A stretch of 64,000 bases of DNA from positions 62,001 to 126,000 of the forward strand of contig UQNS01000002.1 in NCBI GenBank assembly GCA_900542465.1. The letters are read 5' to 3'. This DNA is from an uncultured Eubacteriales bacterium (lineage in GTDB: Bacteria > Bacillota > Clostridia > Lachnospirales > Lachnospiraceae). Below, piece after piece: positions 16,693-25,880 of the stretch (position 1 is the stretch's first letter; the number at the start of each line of letters is the position of its first letter). The notes below the pieces were generated by a model that worked only from the letters and a program-made list of their open reading frames with translations, did not search any database and was not told the DNA's origin. Position numbers and translations under genes: made by a program.

Positions 16693-17079
16693 ATGGCAGA
16701 TTCAAGAAAAAAATCAATTAATTATCCTGTTAAGGAAAATGTGAATATTGGTGAAGTCAGAATCTCAGATGAGGTAGTAGTTATCATTGCAGCACTTGCG
16801 GCAACGGAGGTCGACGGCGTTGAGGCGATGGCGGGAAACATCAGGAATGAGATCGTCAGCAGACTCGGTGCAGGGAAACTTTCCAAAGGAGTTAAGCTTC
16901 ATGTGGCAAACGGCATCGTTGATGTGGACTTAAGTCTTATAATAAAAGAAGATTATAATATTCCTGAAGTGTGCAAAACAGTTCAGGATCGTGTCAAGTC
17001 TGCCATTGAAACAATGACAGCACTGAAAGTAGCAAGTGTTAATATCAGAATTGCAAAAGTATCATTGGAGAATGCATAA
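16693..17079 (+). CDS. Asp23/Gls24 family envelope stress response protein
   Basis: A 128-residue Asp23 (DUF322, YloU-type) protein with GEVRISDEVVVIIAALAATEVDGVEAM and a C-terminal VNIRIAKVS strand. Members associate with the cell envelope through partner proteins and are linked to fatty-acid or envelope stress. AGGAGG precedes the ATG. It lies directly before nusB, a common clostridial order. No membrane segment is seen. Confidence 0.9.
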   Translation: MADSRKKSINYPVKENVNIGEVRISDEVVVIIAALAATEVDGVEAMAGNIRNEIVSRLGAGKLSKGVKLHVANGIVDVDLSLIIKEDYNIPEVCKTVQDRVKSAIETMTALKVASVNIRIAKVSLENA

Positions 17080-17081
17080 TT

Positions 17082-17519
17082 ATGAGATCCCTGTCAAGAA
17101 CTGAGTTAAGAGAAAATATTTTTAAAATAACATTTAGTTCATGGTTTCATGATGATAGTGAGATCGAAGGAAATATAAATAAATATTTTGATAATCTGAC
17201 TGGCGACAATGATGAAAAGATCGAGCTTTCAGAAGATGATATGGCTTATATCTCGGAAAAAGCCAGAAAAGTAGTAGAGAAGGCCGATGAGATCGACAGA
17301 CTTATCGATAACGCATCGAAGGGCTGGTCAGTAACAAGAATCGGTAAGGCAGAACTTGCGATTCTCAGGCTTGCAGTGTATGAAATGTTTTATGATGATG
17401 ACATTCCTACAAATGTTGCAATTAATGAGGCTATTGAATTGACGAAGAGGTACGGTGAAGTATCAGCACCGGCATTTGTTAATGGGATCCTTGCTTCTAT
17501 AAGCCAGACCCGGGAGTAA
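17082..17519 (+). CDS. nusB: Transcription antitermination factor NusB
   Basis: A 145-residue all-helical NusB with SRTELRENIFKITF at the N-terminus and the conserved AILRLAVYEMFYDDDIPTNVAINEAIELTKRYGE segment. It binds boxA RNA with NusE/S10 to sustain rRNA transcription. It starts two bases after the Asp23 gene and is followed by xseA. Confidence 0.94.
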   Translation: MRSLSRTELRENIFKITFSSWFHDDSEIEGNINKYFDNLTGDNDEKIELSEDDMAYISEKARKVVEKADEIDRLIDNASKGWSVTRIGKAELAILRLAVYEMFYDDDIPTNVAINEAIELTKRYGEVSAPAFVNGILASISQTRE

Positions 17520-17523
17520 TAAA

Positions 17524-18789
17524 TTGAAAGAATATTCTGTTTCGGAAGTAAACCGCTATATAAAGTCTTTAATGCAGAGGGATTTTGTCCTCAGCAACAT
17601 ATGTATCAAGGGTGAAATTTCTAACTTTAAGTACCATACCAATGGACATATGTATTTTACTTTAAAAGATGAAAGATCCAGCATAAAAGCGGTTATATGG
17701 AAGACAGCACCTAAGCCGCCCTTTAAGCTAGAGGACGGCTTAAGTGTTGTTGTGACAGGCTCCATAGAGGTGTATGACGTTGGCGGATATTACCAGATAA
17801 TAGTAAAAGATGTGGAACAGGCCGGAATAGGAGCTTTATATATAAGGATTGCACAGCTTAAAGAGCAGTTTGCTGAAATGGGTTATTTTGCACCTCAATA
17901 TAAAAAACAGATCCCTTTATATGCACGCAGGATAGGTATCGTAACGGCACCGACAGGTGCGGCCATCCAGGATATTATCCACATATCTAAGGATAGAAAT
18001 CCATATGTTGATCTGATACTGTGCCCGGCATTAGTGCAGGGAAATGGGGCAGCGGAATCGATCGTTCGAGGGATCCGGGTTCTTGATAAGATGGGTATGG
18101 ATGTTATTATCATAGGGCGCGGAGGAGGCTCCATAGAAGATTTATGGGCCTTCAATGAACAAATCGTTGCAGAAGCTGTTTTTCAGGCTAAAACACCGAT
18201 AGTTTCGGCAGTGGGACATGAAACGGATGATACGCTAACGGACCTTATAGCGGATCAAAGAGCTGCAACTCCTTCTGATGCAGCCAGAAGAGCAGTCTGT
18301 GAGTGGTCAAGGATCGTTGGTGACATAGAATATTATAACGACAAGCTGACCGCGATAATGCAGTCCCGGATCGAAGGATTAAGGAATCAGATCAGGCAGT
18401 TTGATCTGAAGATGAAAGCATTAAGCCCTGAAAACAGTCTTAAACAGAAAGAACTTAGGCTCGAGAATCTGTTACGTATGCTTAATGAGAGGATGGGAAA
18501 TCGCCTTGAAGCCGGCAGAAAAGATCTGATCAATGAAGAAAAAAAGCTCGACTATTTTATCAGCAGACATCTGGAAAAGACAAGGGGAAGACTTGCATTG
18601 GTCTCAGGAAAGCTGAATGCTTTATCACCTCTGAATCTGCTCTCAAGCGGATACGGATATATCGAGAACACGGAAGGCAAGAGGGTCTCAAGTGTAGATG
18701 ATATTGAAGTTGATGAAGCGGTGAATATTTATTTTACAGATGGCAGTGCAAGAGCTGTTATAAAGGAGAAGAAGCATGAAAAAAGGTGA
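17524..18789 (+). CDS. xseA: Exodeoxyribonuclease VII large subunit
   Basis: A 421-residue XseA. It has an N-terminal OB fold (SVSEVNRYIKSLMQRD, GEISNFKYHTNGHMYFTLKD), the catalytic domain (GIVTAPTGAAIQDI, GRGGGSIEDLWAFN, SAVGHETDDTLTDLIADQRAATPS) and a C-terminal coiled coil. It degrades single-stranded DNA to oligonucleotides with XseB. A TTG start is used, preceded by GGGAG. It overlaps xseB by 14 bases. Confidence 0.95.
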   Translation: MKEYSVSEVNRYIKSLMQRDFVLSNICIKGEISNFKYHTNGHMYFTLKDERSSIKAVIWKTAPKPPFKLEDGLSVVVTGSIEVYDVGGYYQIIVKDVEQAGIGALYIRIAQLKEQFAEMGYFAPQYKKQIPLYARRIGIVTAPTGAAIQDIIHISKDRNPYVDLILCPALVQGNGAAESIVRGIRVLDKMGMDVIIIGRGGGSIEDLWAFNEQIVAEAVFQAKTPIVSAVGHETDDTLTDLIADQRAATPSDAARRAVCEWSRIVGDIEYYNDKLTAIMQSRIEGLRNQIRQFDLKMKALSPENSLKQKELRLENLLRMLNERMGNRLEAGRKDLINEEKKLDYFISRHLEKTRGRLALVSGKLNALSPLNLLSSGYGYIENTEGKRVSSVDDIEVDEAVNIYFTDGSARAVIKEKKHEKR

Positions 18790-19018
18790 TGTATTGGAGG
18801 AAAAGTTTCTCAGACTGGAGGAAATAGTCAAAACTATGGAGTCAGGAGAACTTTCCCTTGACCAGTCATTTGATCTTTATAAAGAAGGAGTCAAGCTTGT
18901 CCAGGCATGCAATGCCAGCCTTGATAAGGTTGAAAAGCAGATAAAAGTGCTTAGCGGAGAAGAGATCAAAGATGCACTTGAAGCTACTGAAGGATCTATT
19001 GCAGATGGAGATGAGTAA
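18776..19018 (+). CDS. xseB: Exodeoxyribonuclease VII small subunit
   Basis: An 80-residue XseB with the EEKFLRLEEIVKTMESGELSL and FDLYKEGVKL motifs. Several copies coat the XseA coiled coil. The ATG lies within the 3' end of xseA and GGAG is just upstream, implying coupled translation. Confidence 0.94.
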   Translation: MKKGDVLEEKFLRLEEIVKTMESGELSLDQSFDLYKEGVKLVQACNASLDKVEKQIKVLSGEEIKDALEATEGSIADGDE

Positions 19019-19021
19019 TTC

Positions 19022-19921
19022 ATGACTATGACTAATTTTGAATCTGAACTGAAAGAAAGAGTTGATTATATCAATGACATTTTGTACGGTATGCTTGTCA
19101 GAGAAGATGGTAAGTTTGAGCGTATCGGTCAGGCGATGAATTACAGTGTAAAAGTCGGAGGAAAGAGGCTCAGACCGCTTCTTATACTTGAATCATACCG
19201 ACTTTGTGGAGGAAGCAGGGAAAGAGAAAAAAATATCTATCCATTTATGGCTGCCATGGAATTTATCCACACGTATTCTCTGGTACATGATGATCTTCCG
19301 GCAATGGATAATGATATGTTAAGACGAGGCAAGCCTACGACTCATGCAAAGTTTGGCGAGGATTTCGGTATCCTTGCGGGAGACGGACTCCTTAACTTTG
19401 CTTATGAGACGATGCTGGATGCTGTCGTTGAGACAGGAGATCTGAACGGTGCAAAGGCGGCCTGTGTACTTGCGAAAAAAGCAGGGATCCGCGGAATGGT
19501 CGGGGGTCAGTGTCTGGATGTCTATTTGACCGGAAAGCCTGTCAAGGAAGATGACCTTGATTTTATTTTCCGTTTAAAGACAGGCGCTCTGATCGAAGCA
19601 TCTTTTATGATAGGCGGAATTCTGGCCGGTGCCGATGATAGTACAGTTGAAAAGCTCCGTCAGGCAGGTGAGTATACAGGGAAGGCCTTTCAGATCAGAG
19701 ATGATATACTTGATGAGATCGGAGACGTTGATGAGATCGGTAAGCCTGTAGGTTCAGATGAGAAAAATGATAAAACGACATATGTGACTCTATATGGCAT
19801 TGAAAAGGCTGACAGAGATGTTAAGGAGTTTTCCGACAAGGCTGAGAATATTTTAAAAAGCATTTCAGACAATGAATTTTTAATGGATCTGTTAAATTAT
19901 ATGGTTACCAGAAAGAAGTAA
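19022..19921 (+). CDS. ispA: Polyprenyl synthetase (farnesyl diphosphate synthase type)
   Basis: A 299-residue trans-isoprenyl diphosphate synthase. The first Asp-rich motif is DDLPAMDND and the second DDILD; GGKRLRP binds isopentenyl diphosphate. Length and position between xseB and dxs fit the short-chain (C15) enzyme. Chain length was not verified from residues before the first Asp motif. Confidence 0.92.
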   Translation: MTMTNFESELKERVDYINDILYGMLVREDGKFERIGQAMNYSVKVGGKRLRPLLILESYRLCGGSREREKNIYPFMAAMEFIHTYSLVHDDLPAMDNDMLRRGKPTTHAKFGEDFGILAGDGLLNFAYETMLDAVVETGDLNGAKAACVLAKKAGIRGMVGGQCLDVYLTGKPVKEDDLDFIFRLKTGALIEASFMIGGILAGADDSTVEKLRQAGEYTGKAFQIRDDILDEIGDVDEIGKPVGSDEKNDKTTYVTLYGIEKADRDVKEFSDKAENILKSISDNEFLMDLLNYMVTRKK

Positions 19922-19924
19922 GAT

Positions 19925-21817
19925 ATGATACTAGACAGGATTAGTAAACCCAATGACATAAAAAAGATCAAATCTTCTGAATATCCGGCGCTTGCATCTG
20001 AAATAAGAAGGTTTCTCATAGAAAATATAAGCAAGACTGGAGGACACTTGGCTTCTAATCTGGGTGTTGTTGAGCTTACTATGGCTCTTCATCTTGTCTG
20101 TGATTTTCCGGATGATAAGATCATATGGGATGTGGGACATCAGTCCTATACGCACAAGATATTAACAGGAAGAAAAAATGGATTTACCAGACTTCGTAAA
20201 TTCGGGGGAATGAGCGGATTTCCGAAGAGATGTGAATCGGATTCAGATGTGTTTGATACGGGACACAGTTCAACATCTATATCGGCAGGCCTGGGTTTTG
20301 CTACAGCAAGGGATATTGCAGGAGACAGCTACAAGGTGATCTCAGTCATCGGTGATGGAGCTTTAACGGGAGGAATGGCCTTTGAAGCTCTGAATAATGC
20401 TGCAAGAATAAAAAGAAATTTTATGGTCGTTTTAAACGACAATGAAATGTCCATAGCCGAAAATGTCGGAGCGATCTCAAATGTTTTAAATGAACTCAGA
20501 ACATCTGATAAGTATGCAGAATTGAAAGAAAGACTCAAGACTAATCTTTCTCATATGCCAAGAGGTGAGAAGATCGCCAGCCGTCTTAAAAGGACCAAGC
20601 ATAACCTGAAGATGAAGCTTATGCCGGGACAGATCGTGGAGAGTCTGGGGATCACATATTTTGGACCGGTAGACGGGCATGATATCTCCAGACTGGTAAA
20701 AACATTTAATGCGGCTTCAAGAGTAAACGGACCGGTCCTTGTGCACGTAAAAACAAAAAAAGGCAAGGGCTACGCGCCCGCAGAGAGAAAGCCGGATTCA
20801 TATCACGGAGTCTCACCTTTTGATGTAGCTACAGGTAAAGCTGTAGCTGAAAAAAAAGTATTGACATATGCGGGCGTATTTTCCGAAAAGATATGTCAGA
20901 TGGCGGAAAAAAATAAAAAGATCGTGGGAATAACTGCAGCTATGCCGGATGGTGTAGGTCTTAAACGTTTTTCAAAAGAGTTTCCAAACAGATACTTTGA
21001 TGTAGGGATAGCAGAAGAACATGCTGCCACGTTTGCGGCAGGTCTTGCGGCAGGAGGAATGATCCCTGTCTTCGGGGTGTATTCTTCATTTATTCAGAGA
21101 GCCTTCGACCAGGTCTTGCATGATGTATGTATCCAGAATCTGAAAGTTATTTTTGCGCTTGATCATGCGGGACTTGTAGGAAGTGACGGAGAGACCCATC
21201 AGGGGATCTTTGATCTTTCCTTTCTTTCGGCTATTCCGGGGATGACGATTTTTGCCCCTAAAAATGGCAAGGAGCTGGAAGCGGCTATGGAATTTGCTAT
21301 AGAGAAGTTCGACAGACCGATTGCATTAAGATATCCGTCAGGTAAGGCTTCTTCGACACTTGAGGAATTCAATGCTCCGATCGTTATAGGCAGATCGGAG
21401 ATGATCTACAAGGAAAAAGACATAGCTCTTGTGGCTGTAGGCAGGATGATAGAGATCGCTATTTCGGTAAGAAATAGGCTGAAAGAGGAAGGCTGGAACG
21501 TAACGCTCGTTAACGCGAGGTTCGTGAAGCCTCTGGACAGAGCTATGATAAAAGAACTGAGCAGGGAACATAAGCTTATAGTTACATTGGAAGAAAATGT
21601 GTTATCAGGTGGCTTCGGTGAGCATGTATGTGAATATGTCATGACTTCGGATGTAAAAGTAGAAGTCCTGCCGATCGCACTGCCAAATGATTACATTGAA
21701 CATGGCAATGTTAAGCTTCTTTTTTCTGAAGCTAAGATAGATACGGAATCAGTGCTCATGAGGGTAAAGTCGGCATATAACAATATTACCGGAATCGAAA
21801 CAGATAAGGATAAGTAA
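19925..21817 (+). CDS. dxs: 1-deoxy-D-xylulose-5-phosphate synthase
   Basis: A 630-residue thiamine diphosphate enzyme making DXP from pyruvate and glyceraldehyde 3-phosphate, the first step of the MEP isoprenoid pathway. It has the GDGALTGGMAFEALNNA thiamine/Mg site, the VDGHD motif, the transketolase middle domain (GIAEEHAATFAAGLA) and a C-terminal domain. It follows ispA by three bases and its stop overlaps the tlyA start by one base. Confidence 0.96.
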   Translation: MILDRISKPNDIKKIKSSEYPALASEIRRFLIENISKTGGHLASNLGVVELTMALHLVCDFPDDKIIWDVGHQSYTHKILTGRKNGFTRLRKFGGMSGFPKRCESDSDVFDTGHSSTSISAGLGFATARDIAGDSYKVISVIGDGALTGGMAFEALNNAARIKRNFMVVLNDNEMSIAENVGAISNVLNELRTSDKYAELKERLKTNLSHMPRGEKIASRLKRTKHNLKMKLMPGQIVESLGITYFGPVDGHDISRLVKTFNAASRVNGPVLVHVKTKKGKGYAPAERKPDSYHGVSPFDVATGKAVAEKKVLTYAGVFSEKICQMAEKNKKIVGITAAMPDGVGLKRFSKEFPNRYFDVGIAEEHAATFAAGLAAGGMIPVFGVYSSFIQRAFDQVLHDVCIQNLKVIFALDHAGLVGSDGETHQGIFDLSFLSAIPGMTIFAPKNGKELEAAMEFAIEKFDRPIALRYPSGKASSTLEEFNAPIVIGRSEMIYKEKDIALVAVGRMIEIAISVRNRLKEEGWNVTLVNARFVKPLDRAMIKELSREHKLIVTLEENVLSGGFGEHVCEYVMTSDVKVEVLPIALPNDYIEHGNVKLLFSEAKIDTESVLMRVKSAYNNITGIETDKDK

Positions 21818-22653
21818 TGAAAAAGGAAAGATTAGATGTTCTCATGGTGTCCAGAGGACTCAGTCAGTCAAGAGAAAAAGCAAAGGCAGTTATTATGTCG
21901 GGCAATGTCTACGTTGATGGTCAGAAGGAAGACAAGGCAGGAAGCATGTTTTCAGAAGACTGTGATATAGATGTAAGAGTAAAAGAACTGCCTTTCGTAA
22001 GCAGAGGCGGGTTAAAACTTGCTAAGGCGATCAAGGAATTTGATATTGCTCTTTCTGATAAGGTGTGTATGGATATAGGAGCATCAACAGGAGGATTTAC
22101 CGACTGTATGCTGCAAAATGGGGCATCGAAGGTCTATTCTGTGGATGTGGGACATGGACAGCTTGATTGGAAGCTTAGAAATGATCCGAGAGTTGTGTGT
22201 ATGGAGAAGTTCAATGTCCGTTATATTGAGAAAAAAGATATAGAAGATGATCTGGATTTTGCAGGCACGGATGTTTCTTTTATATCTCTTACTAAAATAC
22301 TGGAACCGGTGAAGTCTTTGCTGAAAGACAATGCTGATATGGTCTGCCTGATCAAGCCTCAATTTGAAGCAGGAAGGGAACAGGTCGGCAAGCATGGTGT
22401 GGTAAGAGATAAGAAAGTGCATATAGAAGTAATAGAGAGGATCTGCAGCTTTACAGTTTCGATAGGCTTAGATCCCATCGAACTCTCATTTTCTCCGATA
22501 CGCGGGCCGGAGGGCAATATTGAATATCTGCTGCATTTAAAAAATAACGCAGAGTTTGATATCAGTGAAAATGATGAGATAAAAAAAGACTTTGTATTCC
22601 CATTCTCTATCGTTGAAATCGTAGAACAGGCACATGGAGAATTGGACAGGTAA
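21817..22653 (+). CDS. tlyA: TlyA family 23S/16S rRNA 2'-O-methyltransferase
   Basis: A 278-residue protein: N-terminal S4 RNA-binding domain (RLDVLMVSRGLSQSREKAKA) and an FtsJ-like methyltransferase domain with the SAM motif MDIGASTGGFTDCML and a catalytic-type Lys in CLIKPQFEAGREQVGKHGVVRD. Relatives carry the old label hemolysin A. Start and dxs stop share one base (TAATG). Confidence 0.93.
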   Translation: MKKERLDVLMVSRGLSQSREKAKAVIMSGNVYVDGQKEDKAGSMFSEDCDIDVRVKELPFVSRGGLKLAKAIKEFDIALSDKVCMDIGASTGGFTDCMLQNGASKVYSVDVGHGQLDWKLRNDPRVVCMEKFNVRYIEKKDIEDDLDFAGTDVSFISLTKILEPVKSLLKDNADMVCLIKPQFEAGREQVGKHGVVRDKKVHIEVIERICSFTVSIGLDPIELSFSPIRGPEGNIEYLLHLKNNAEFDISENDEIKKDFVFPFSIVEIVEQAHGELDR

Positions 22654-22665
22654 GATGAGGATAAA

Positions 22666-23529
22666 ATGAAAAGTAAGAAATTTTATTTATTGGCAAATCA
22701 AATGAAGGATCCGGATGGTTCAATTACAAAGAAGGTAGGAGATTACCTGGGATCACTTGGAATGGAGTATGCAATACATCCAAGAGACGATAATAGTCTG
22801 AAGGGTACGAGGTATCTTTATTCTAATCCGGATGATGTTCCTGAAGGCACGGACTGTATTATTGCCATGGGTGGAGATGGAACTATTTTACAGGCTTCAC
22901 GAGATCTTCATGCGCTTCAGATCCCTATTCTGGGAGTTAACATAGGGACATTGGGGTTTTTAACGGATGCAACTATGGAAACGATATTTGAATCCATAGA
23001 TAAGTTCATTGCCAACGAATACGAGCTTGATACTCGTATGATGATATACGGACAGGTCTATCGCGGACAGGAAATGGTATATGAAAATTTTGCATTAAAC
23101 GATATTGTCATCACGAGGAGCGGCGGACTTAAGGTTATAGACTTTGATATCTCCGTAAATAACGAATTTTTAAATTCATATGTTGCCGATGGTGTTATTA
23201 TCGCAACGGCCACGGGCTCAACAGCTTATTCAATGTCAGCAGGAGGACCGCTTATCCAGCCTAAGGCAAAAATGCTTATGATCACTCCTATCTGTCCTCA
23301 TACAGTTACTTCAAGAAGTATTCTGCTTGATTATGAAGATGAGATCAATATTGAAATGACAGATAAGAAAAGACTGGGGGAAGAGAGAACATTGGCATAC
23401 GATGGAGAAACAAGCTGTCCGCTTAAGCCGGGAGACAGGATCGTTATAAGAAGGTTCCATGAATCAGCTATCTTTATTAAAACCAACAAGATCAGTTTCT
23501 TACAGAAGATCAGACAATGCTTTATCTGA
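22666..23529 (+). CDS. nadK: NAD kinase
   Basis: A 287-residue ATP-NAD kinase making NADP. It shows the GGDGTIL substrate motif, the NE motif (FALNDIVI/NNEFL region), and the Gly-rich ATATGSTAYSMSAGGPL loop. It lies between tlyA and argR, the standard Firmicute order. Confidence 0.95.
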   Translation: MKSKKFYLLANQMKDPDGSITKKVGDYLGSLGMEYAIHPRDDNSLKGTRYLYSNPDDVPEGTDCIIAMGGDGTILQASRDLHALQIPILGVNIGTLGFLTDATMETIFESIDKFIANEYELDTRMMIYGQVYRGQEMVYENFALNDIVITRSGGLKVIDFDISVNNEFLNSYVADGVIIATATGSTAYSMSAGGPLIQPKAKMLMITPICPHTVTSRSILLDYEDEINIEMTDKKRLGEERTLAYDGETSCPLKPGDRIVIRRFHESAIFIKTNKISFLQKIRQCFI

Positions 23530-23562
23530 AAGTTTTATTTATTTAACCTGGATGGAGAAAAA

Positions 23563-24015
23563 ATGAAATCAGAAAGACACAACAAGATCATAGAACTAAT
23601 TAAAAACAGAAATATCGGGACTCAGGAGGAACTGGCAGACGCTCTTAATAAGGCGGGATTTAACGTTACCCAGGCCACAGTCTCAAGAGACATAAGAGAA
23701 TTGAAGCTCACTAAAACAAGTGTAGACGGACGGCAGCAAAAGTATGTGGTCTACCAGTCCTCCGATTCATCACTCAATGAAAAATATGAAAATGTGTTGA
23801 GAGAGGGTTTTGTTTCTATGACCCCGGCACAGAACCTGCTTGTTATAAAGACAGTATCAGGTATGGCAAGTGCAGTATGTGCGGCGATAGATGCGTTTGG
23901 CTATGAGGAGGAGATAGGATCTATTGCAGGTGATGATACCATTATGGTGGCTACATCAAGCGAAAAAGCGGCAGTATCTATGATGGGCAAGATCAATTCT
24001 GAATTGAAACGTTAA
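23563..24015 (+). CDS. argR: Arginine repressor ArgR
   Basis: A 150-residue ArgR with an N-terminal winged helix (ERHNKIIELIKNRNIGTQEEL, TQATVSRDIRELKL) and a C-terminal oligomerisation/arginine-binding domain (IGSIAGDDTIMVA). It senses arginine and controls arginine synthesis and breakdown genes. GATGGAG lies upstream of the ATG. Followed by recN. Confidence 0.95.
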   Translation: MKSERHNKIIELIKNRNIGTQEELADALNKAGFNVTQATVSRDIRELKLTKTSVDGRQQKYVVYQSSDSSLNEKYENVLREGFVSMTPAQNLLVIKTVSGMASAVCAAIDAFGYEEEIGSIAGDDTIMVATSSEKAAVSMMGKINSELKR

Positions 24016-24035
24016 TTTTAAAGGATTGGAATGAT

Positions 24036-25727
24036 ATGTTAACAAATCTTCATGTTAAAAATATTGCTCTTATTGATGAGATAGATATAGACTTTGAAAA
24101 TGGACTTACCATCCTTTCAGGTGAGACAGGTGCGGGTAAGTCGATTATTCTCGGGTCTATAGCTATAGCGCTGGGGCTTAGAACTCCGGGCGATATTGTG
24201 AGAGAGGGTGCGGATCATGCCCTTACTCAGCTTTCTTTTTATTTTTCAGACAAAGACATCCTTGCCAGGCTTGAAGAACTTGGTGTTGAGGACATTGAAG
24301 GCGGTGATGTTATTATTCAGCGAAAGATTCTTTCTGGGCGTTCACAGTTTAAGATCAATGGAATAAACGCTTCAGCCGGTCAGGTCAAGGAAATAGCCCC
24401 CTTTCTTCTGGATCTGCATGCACAGAGGGATAATCTCCTTCTGCTGAAGGAAGAAAATCAAATGGAACTTGTAGATTCCTTCTCCAGCGAAGGGTATAGA
24501 GATAAACTCGGATCAATGAAGGATATGTATGACTTATATAGAGCTTGCGTGTCAGAGCTGACTTCCCTTGATGTTGATGAGGCCGCGAGGGAGAGGGAAC
24601 TCGACCTTTTAAGATACGAGATCAAAGAGCTTGAGGAGGCGGATCTGAAGGCAGGAGAGGACGCCGAGCTGGAAGAGAAGTTTTCTATTGGAGAAAATTC
24701 ACAGAAAATAATGGAAGGATTGTCCAGGGCTCTTGATTTTCTCTCATATGGAAATGAGAATGCGTCAGACACCATGGCCCAGGCTTTAAAGAACCTTGGA
24801 GATATAGCTTCCTACGATAACAGACTGGCCGATATTTATTCATCACTTAGCGATGCAGACACGATTATTGCAGACGTTGCCAGAGATCTTTCTGATTATG
24901 CTGACGAATGTGAGATGGATGAAGAGGAGTTCAGTCTTATCAGCAGACGTCTGGATCTGTATAATCACTTAAAGTCTAAATATAATACGGATGTAGAAGG
25001 ATTATTATATGTACTGGATGAATCATACAGAAAGCTTCAGCTTATAGAAAATGCAGATATTGCCGTCAGTGAGCTGAAAGAACGCATTGTATCAATGGAA
25101 AAAGAAATGAAGGATATGTCTGACAAAATAAGCTCTATGCGAAGAGACAGCGCTGAAAGGCTATCGGTGTTAATTACCGAAGCGGCAAGAGACCTTAATT
25201 TCAATGACATAAGGTTTGAGATCAGAGTCGAAAGAACAAAAGATTTCGGACCTGCCGGCGGAGACCGTGTTTCATATCTTATGTCAACCAACCCCGGTGA
25301 GGATCTAAAAGCTTTAGACAAGGTCGCTTCAGGCGGAGAACTTTCAAGGATCATGCTGGCTATAAAAACTGTAGCTGCAAAGCACGATTCTGTCGAGACC
25401 CTTATATTTGATGAGATAGACACGGGTATTTCGGGAAGGACAGCTCAGAGAGTAGGAGAGAAGATGGCAGAGCTGGCGGATGACAGGCAGATCATATGTA
25501 TCACACATCTGCCTCAGATAGCTGCTATGGCGGACTATCATTTTCTCATCGCAAAGACAGTAAATAATGGAAAGACAATTACTGATATAAACAGACTTTC
25601 CGAAGAGGAGAGTGTGAAAGAACTTTCCCGGCTCCTTGGCGGAAGTCAGATCACTGATACGGTGATTAAAAATGCGCGTGAAATGAAAGACATGGCAGAT
25701 GCATATAAGAAAGTAAACAGAAATTAA
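24036..25727 (+). CDS. recN: DNA repair protein RecN
   Basis: A 563-residue SMC-like ATPase acting on double-strand breaks. Walker A is GETGAGKSIIL, the signature is VASGGELSRIMLAIK, and Walker B is LIFDEIDTGISG; a shorter coiled-coil middle lies between. It ends the asp23-to-recN run. No terminator is obvious in the 150 AT-rich bases that follow. Confidence 0.96.
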   Translation: MLTNLHVKNIALIDEIDIDFENGLTILSGETGAGKSIILGSIAIALGLRTPGDIVREGADHALTQLSFYFSDKDILARLEELGVEDIEGGDVIIQRKILSGRSQFKINGINASAGQVKEIAPFLLDLHAQRDNLLLLKEENQMELVDSFSSEGYRDKLGSMKDMYDLYRACVSELTSLDVDEAARERELDLLRYEIKELEEADLKAGEDAELEEKFSIGENSQKIMEGLSRALDFLSYGNENASDTMAQALKNLGDIASYDNRLADIYSSLSDADTIIADVARDLSDYADECEMDEEEFSLISRRLDLYNHLKSKYNTDVEGLLYVLDESYRKLQLIENADIAVSELKERIVSMEKEMKDMSDKISSMRRDSAERLSVLITEAARDLNFNDIRFEIRVERTKDFGPAGGDRVSYLMSTNPGEDLKALDKVASGGELSRIMLAIKTVAAKHDSVETLIFDEIDTGISGRTAQRVGEKMAELADDRQIICITHLPQIAAMADYHFLIAKTVNNGKTITDINRLSEEESVKELSRLLGGSQITDTVIKNAREMKDMADAYKKVNRN

Positions 25728-25793
25728 CTGTCATTTAAGAAATTTTTCTGTAACATATTTAATATATTTTTTATCAATTATTACATGATTTAC

Positions 25794-25822
25794 TTGATTT
25801 TACAGAAAAAAGAATATATAAT
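25794..25822 (+). promoter_or_regulatory. Promoter of the NlpC/P60 gene
   Basis: TTGATT, 17-base spacer, perfect TATAAT. Transcription should begin about 50 bases before the ATG. Confidence 0.7.
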
Positions 25823-25880
25823 GTGACAAATGTTGTAAAAAATAAGTAACAAATTCGTAATAAATCAAAGGCGGTTTTTA